In this document: positions 5,007 through 5,387 of the stretch, piece by piece
Position numbering within the stretch: position 1 is the stretch's first letter
Layout of the letters: the number at the start of each line of letters is the position of its first letter
Assembly (NCBI GenBank): GCA_021849435.1
Contig: JAJZSX010000163.1
Span: 529 to 5,915, forward strand
From: Actinomycetes bacterium
GTDB lineage: Bacteria > Actinomycetota > Acidimicrobiia > Acidimicrobiales > RAAP-2
Length of the DNA stretch: 5,387 nucleotides
Direction: 5' to 3'
Notes under the pieces: model-generated
What the model was told of the DNA's origin: nothing
Database searches by the model: none
Seen by the model: the letters and a program-made list of their open reading frames with translations, nothing else
Position numbers and translations under genes: made by a program

Positions 5007-5387
5007 CCAAGCCCTCCAGCAAGTGACCGAGCCGTTCACGCTTCGTGCGCAGATAGTCGATGTTGAACTCCGTCGGCTTGCTCTCGATCGGAACGCGCTC
5101 GACGATGTTGAGGCCGAATCCCTCCAACCCCCCGTACTTGGAGGGGTTGTTGGTCATCAGGCGCATGTTGGTCACCCCGAGGTCCACCAGGATCTGAGAA
5201 CCGATGCCGTATTCGCGCGAGTCCACCGGCAGCCCAAGTTCGAGGTTCGCGTCAACGGTGTCCTTGCCCTCCTCTTGGAGGGCGTACGCACGAATCTTGT
5301 GGCCCAGGCCAATGCCGCGCCCCTCGTGGCCGCGCAGGTACACGACGATGCCCGCGCCCTCTGCGGCGATCTTGGCGAGAGCCGTGT
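4990..5387 (-). CDS. ribA: GTP cyclohydrolase II domain (RibA, or C-terminal half of RibBA), 5'-truncated by the window edge
   Basis: GTP cyclohydrolase II opens GTP to 2,5-diamino-6-ribosylamino-4-pyrimidinone 5'-phosphate, formate and pyrophosphate, the first step of the pyrimidine branch of riboflavin synthesis in the cytoplasm. The last 131 codons are visible. Numbering from the window edge, the hallmark [12 protein letters not shown] lies at 16-27, followed by KIRAYALQ (30-37). DSREYGIG (55-62) carries the Asp and Arg that match the catalytic D-x-R of E. coli RibA, and [12 protein letters not shown] (78-89) and NIVERVPI (93-100) follow. The zinc-binding cysteines would be upstream and are not in view. 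In actinobacteria this domain is usually the C-terminal half of a RibBA fusion with DHBP synthase; the window cannot settle fused versus free. The frame is open to the edge, so an apparent GTG at 5343 is internal. The TAG stop lies 17 nt inside ribH, implying coupled translation. Confidence 0.94.
   Translation of the reverse strand, partial: TALAKIAAEGAGIVVYLRGHEGRGIGLGHKIRAYALQEEGKDTVDANLELGLPVDSREYGIGSQILVDLGVTNMRLMTNNPSKYGGLEGFGLNIVERVPIESKPTEFNIDYLRTKRERLGHLLEGLDEEDR
5013..5017 (-). promoter_or_regulatory. ribosome binding site of ribH
   Basis: GGAGG on the minus strand, six nt before the ATG at 5006 and inside the ribA coding sequence. It decides between two in-frame ribH starts (5006 versus a GTG at 5039). 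Confidence 0.75.

Noticed and set aside
5007..5039. GTG start 11 codons upstream for ribH
   Set aside because: The extra residues have no family match, and GGAGG is correctly spaced for the ATG at 5006.
1..5387. CRISPR array, tRNA/rRNA, insertion sequence, prophage or defence system
   Set aside because: No spaced repeats, RNA gene motifs, transposase or terminal repeats were seen; all DNA except short gaps is explained by rib and liv genes.

Overview
This is a GC-rich bacterial window in which every supportable gene lies on the minus strand, so transcription runs from position 5387 towards 1. The RibA/RibH sequence style ([12 protein letters not shown] in GTP cyclohydrolase II, GDTGHYD in lumazine synthase), the GC-rich codon use, the GTG starts and the Leu/Ile/Val-type transporter suggest a high-GC actinobacterium, possibly of the Acidimicrobiia. 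That placement is a guess from style, not from a search.

Layout in order of transcription: (1) the C-terminal part of a GTP cyclohydrolase II domain (ribA or ribBA; 5' end outside the window); (2) ribH, lumazine synthase, overlapping ribA by 17 nt; (3) a 68-residue cold-shock-domain-like protein that starts on a GTG inside the ribH stop; (4) a 42-bp gap holding a short GC-rich dyad; (5) a complete set of membrane and ATPase genes for a branched-chain-amino-acid-type (HAAT family) ABC importer, livG-livF-livH-livM, joined by 4-, 1- and 1-nt overlaps; (6) an 86-bp AT-richer intergenic leader with two hairpins, each closed by a GNRA tetraloop in the mRNA sense; (7) the N-terminal 240 residues of the cognate periplasmic substrate-binding protein, running off the left edge.

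RibA (GTP opening) and RibH (condensation to lumazine) are two riboflavin-pathway enzymes. LivG and LivF are the ATPases, LivH and LivM the permeases, and the last gene the extracellular receptor of one importer. All junctions from ribA to livM are overlapping or short, so one transcript is plausible. The substrate-binding gene has its own leader and the strongest ribosome binding site seen in the window, consistent with separately tuned, higher expression. The substrate of the importer cannot be read from the sequence. The link to riboflavin genes may be functional or merely positional.

I see no RNA genes, mobile elements, CRISPR arrays, origins or broken genes. The genes themselves belong to well-known families. 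The less ordinary features are the small cold-shock-like gene coupled to ribH, the riboflavin/importer junction, the LivG signature motif, the paired cysteines in the receptor, and the structured leader before the receptor gene.
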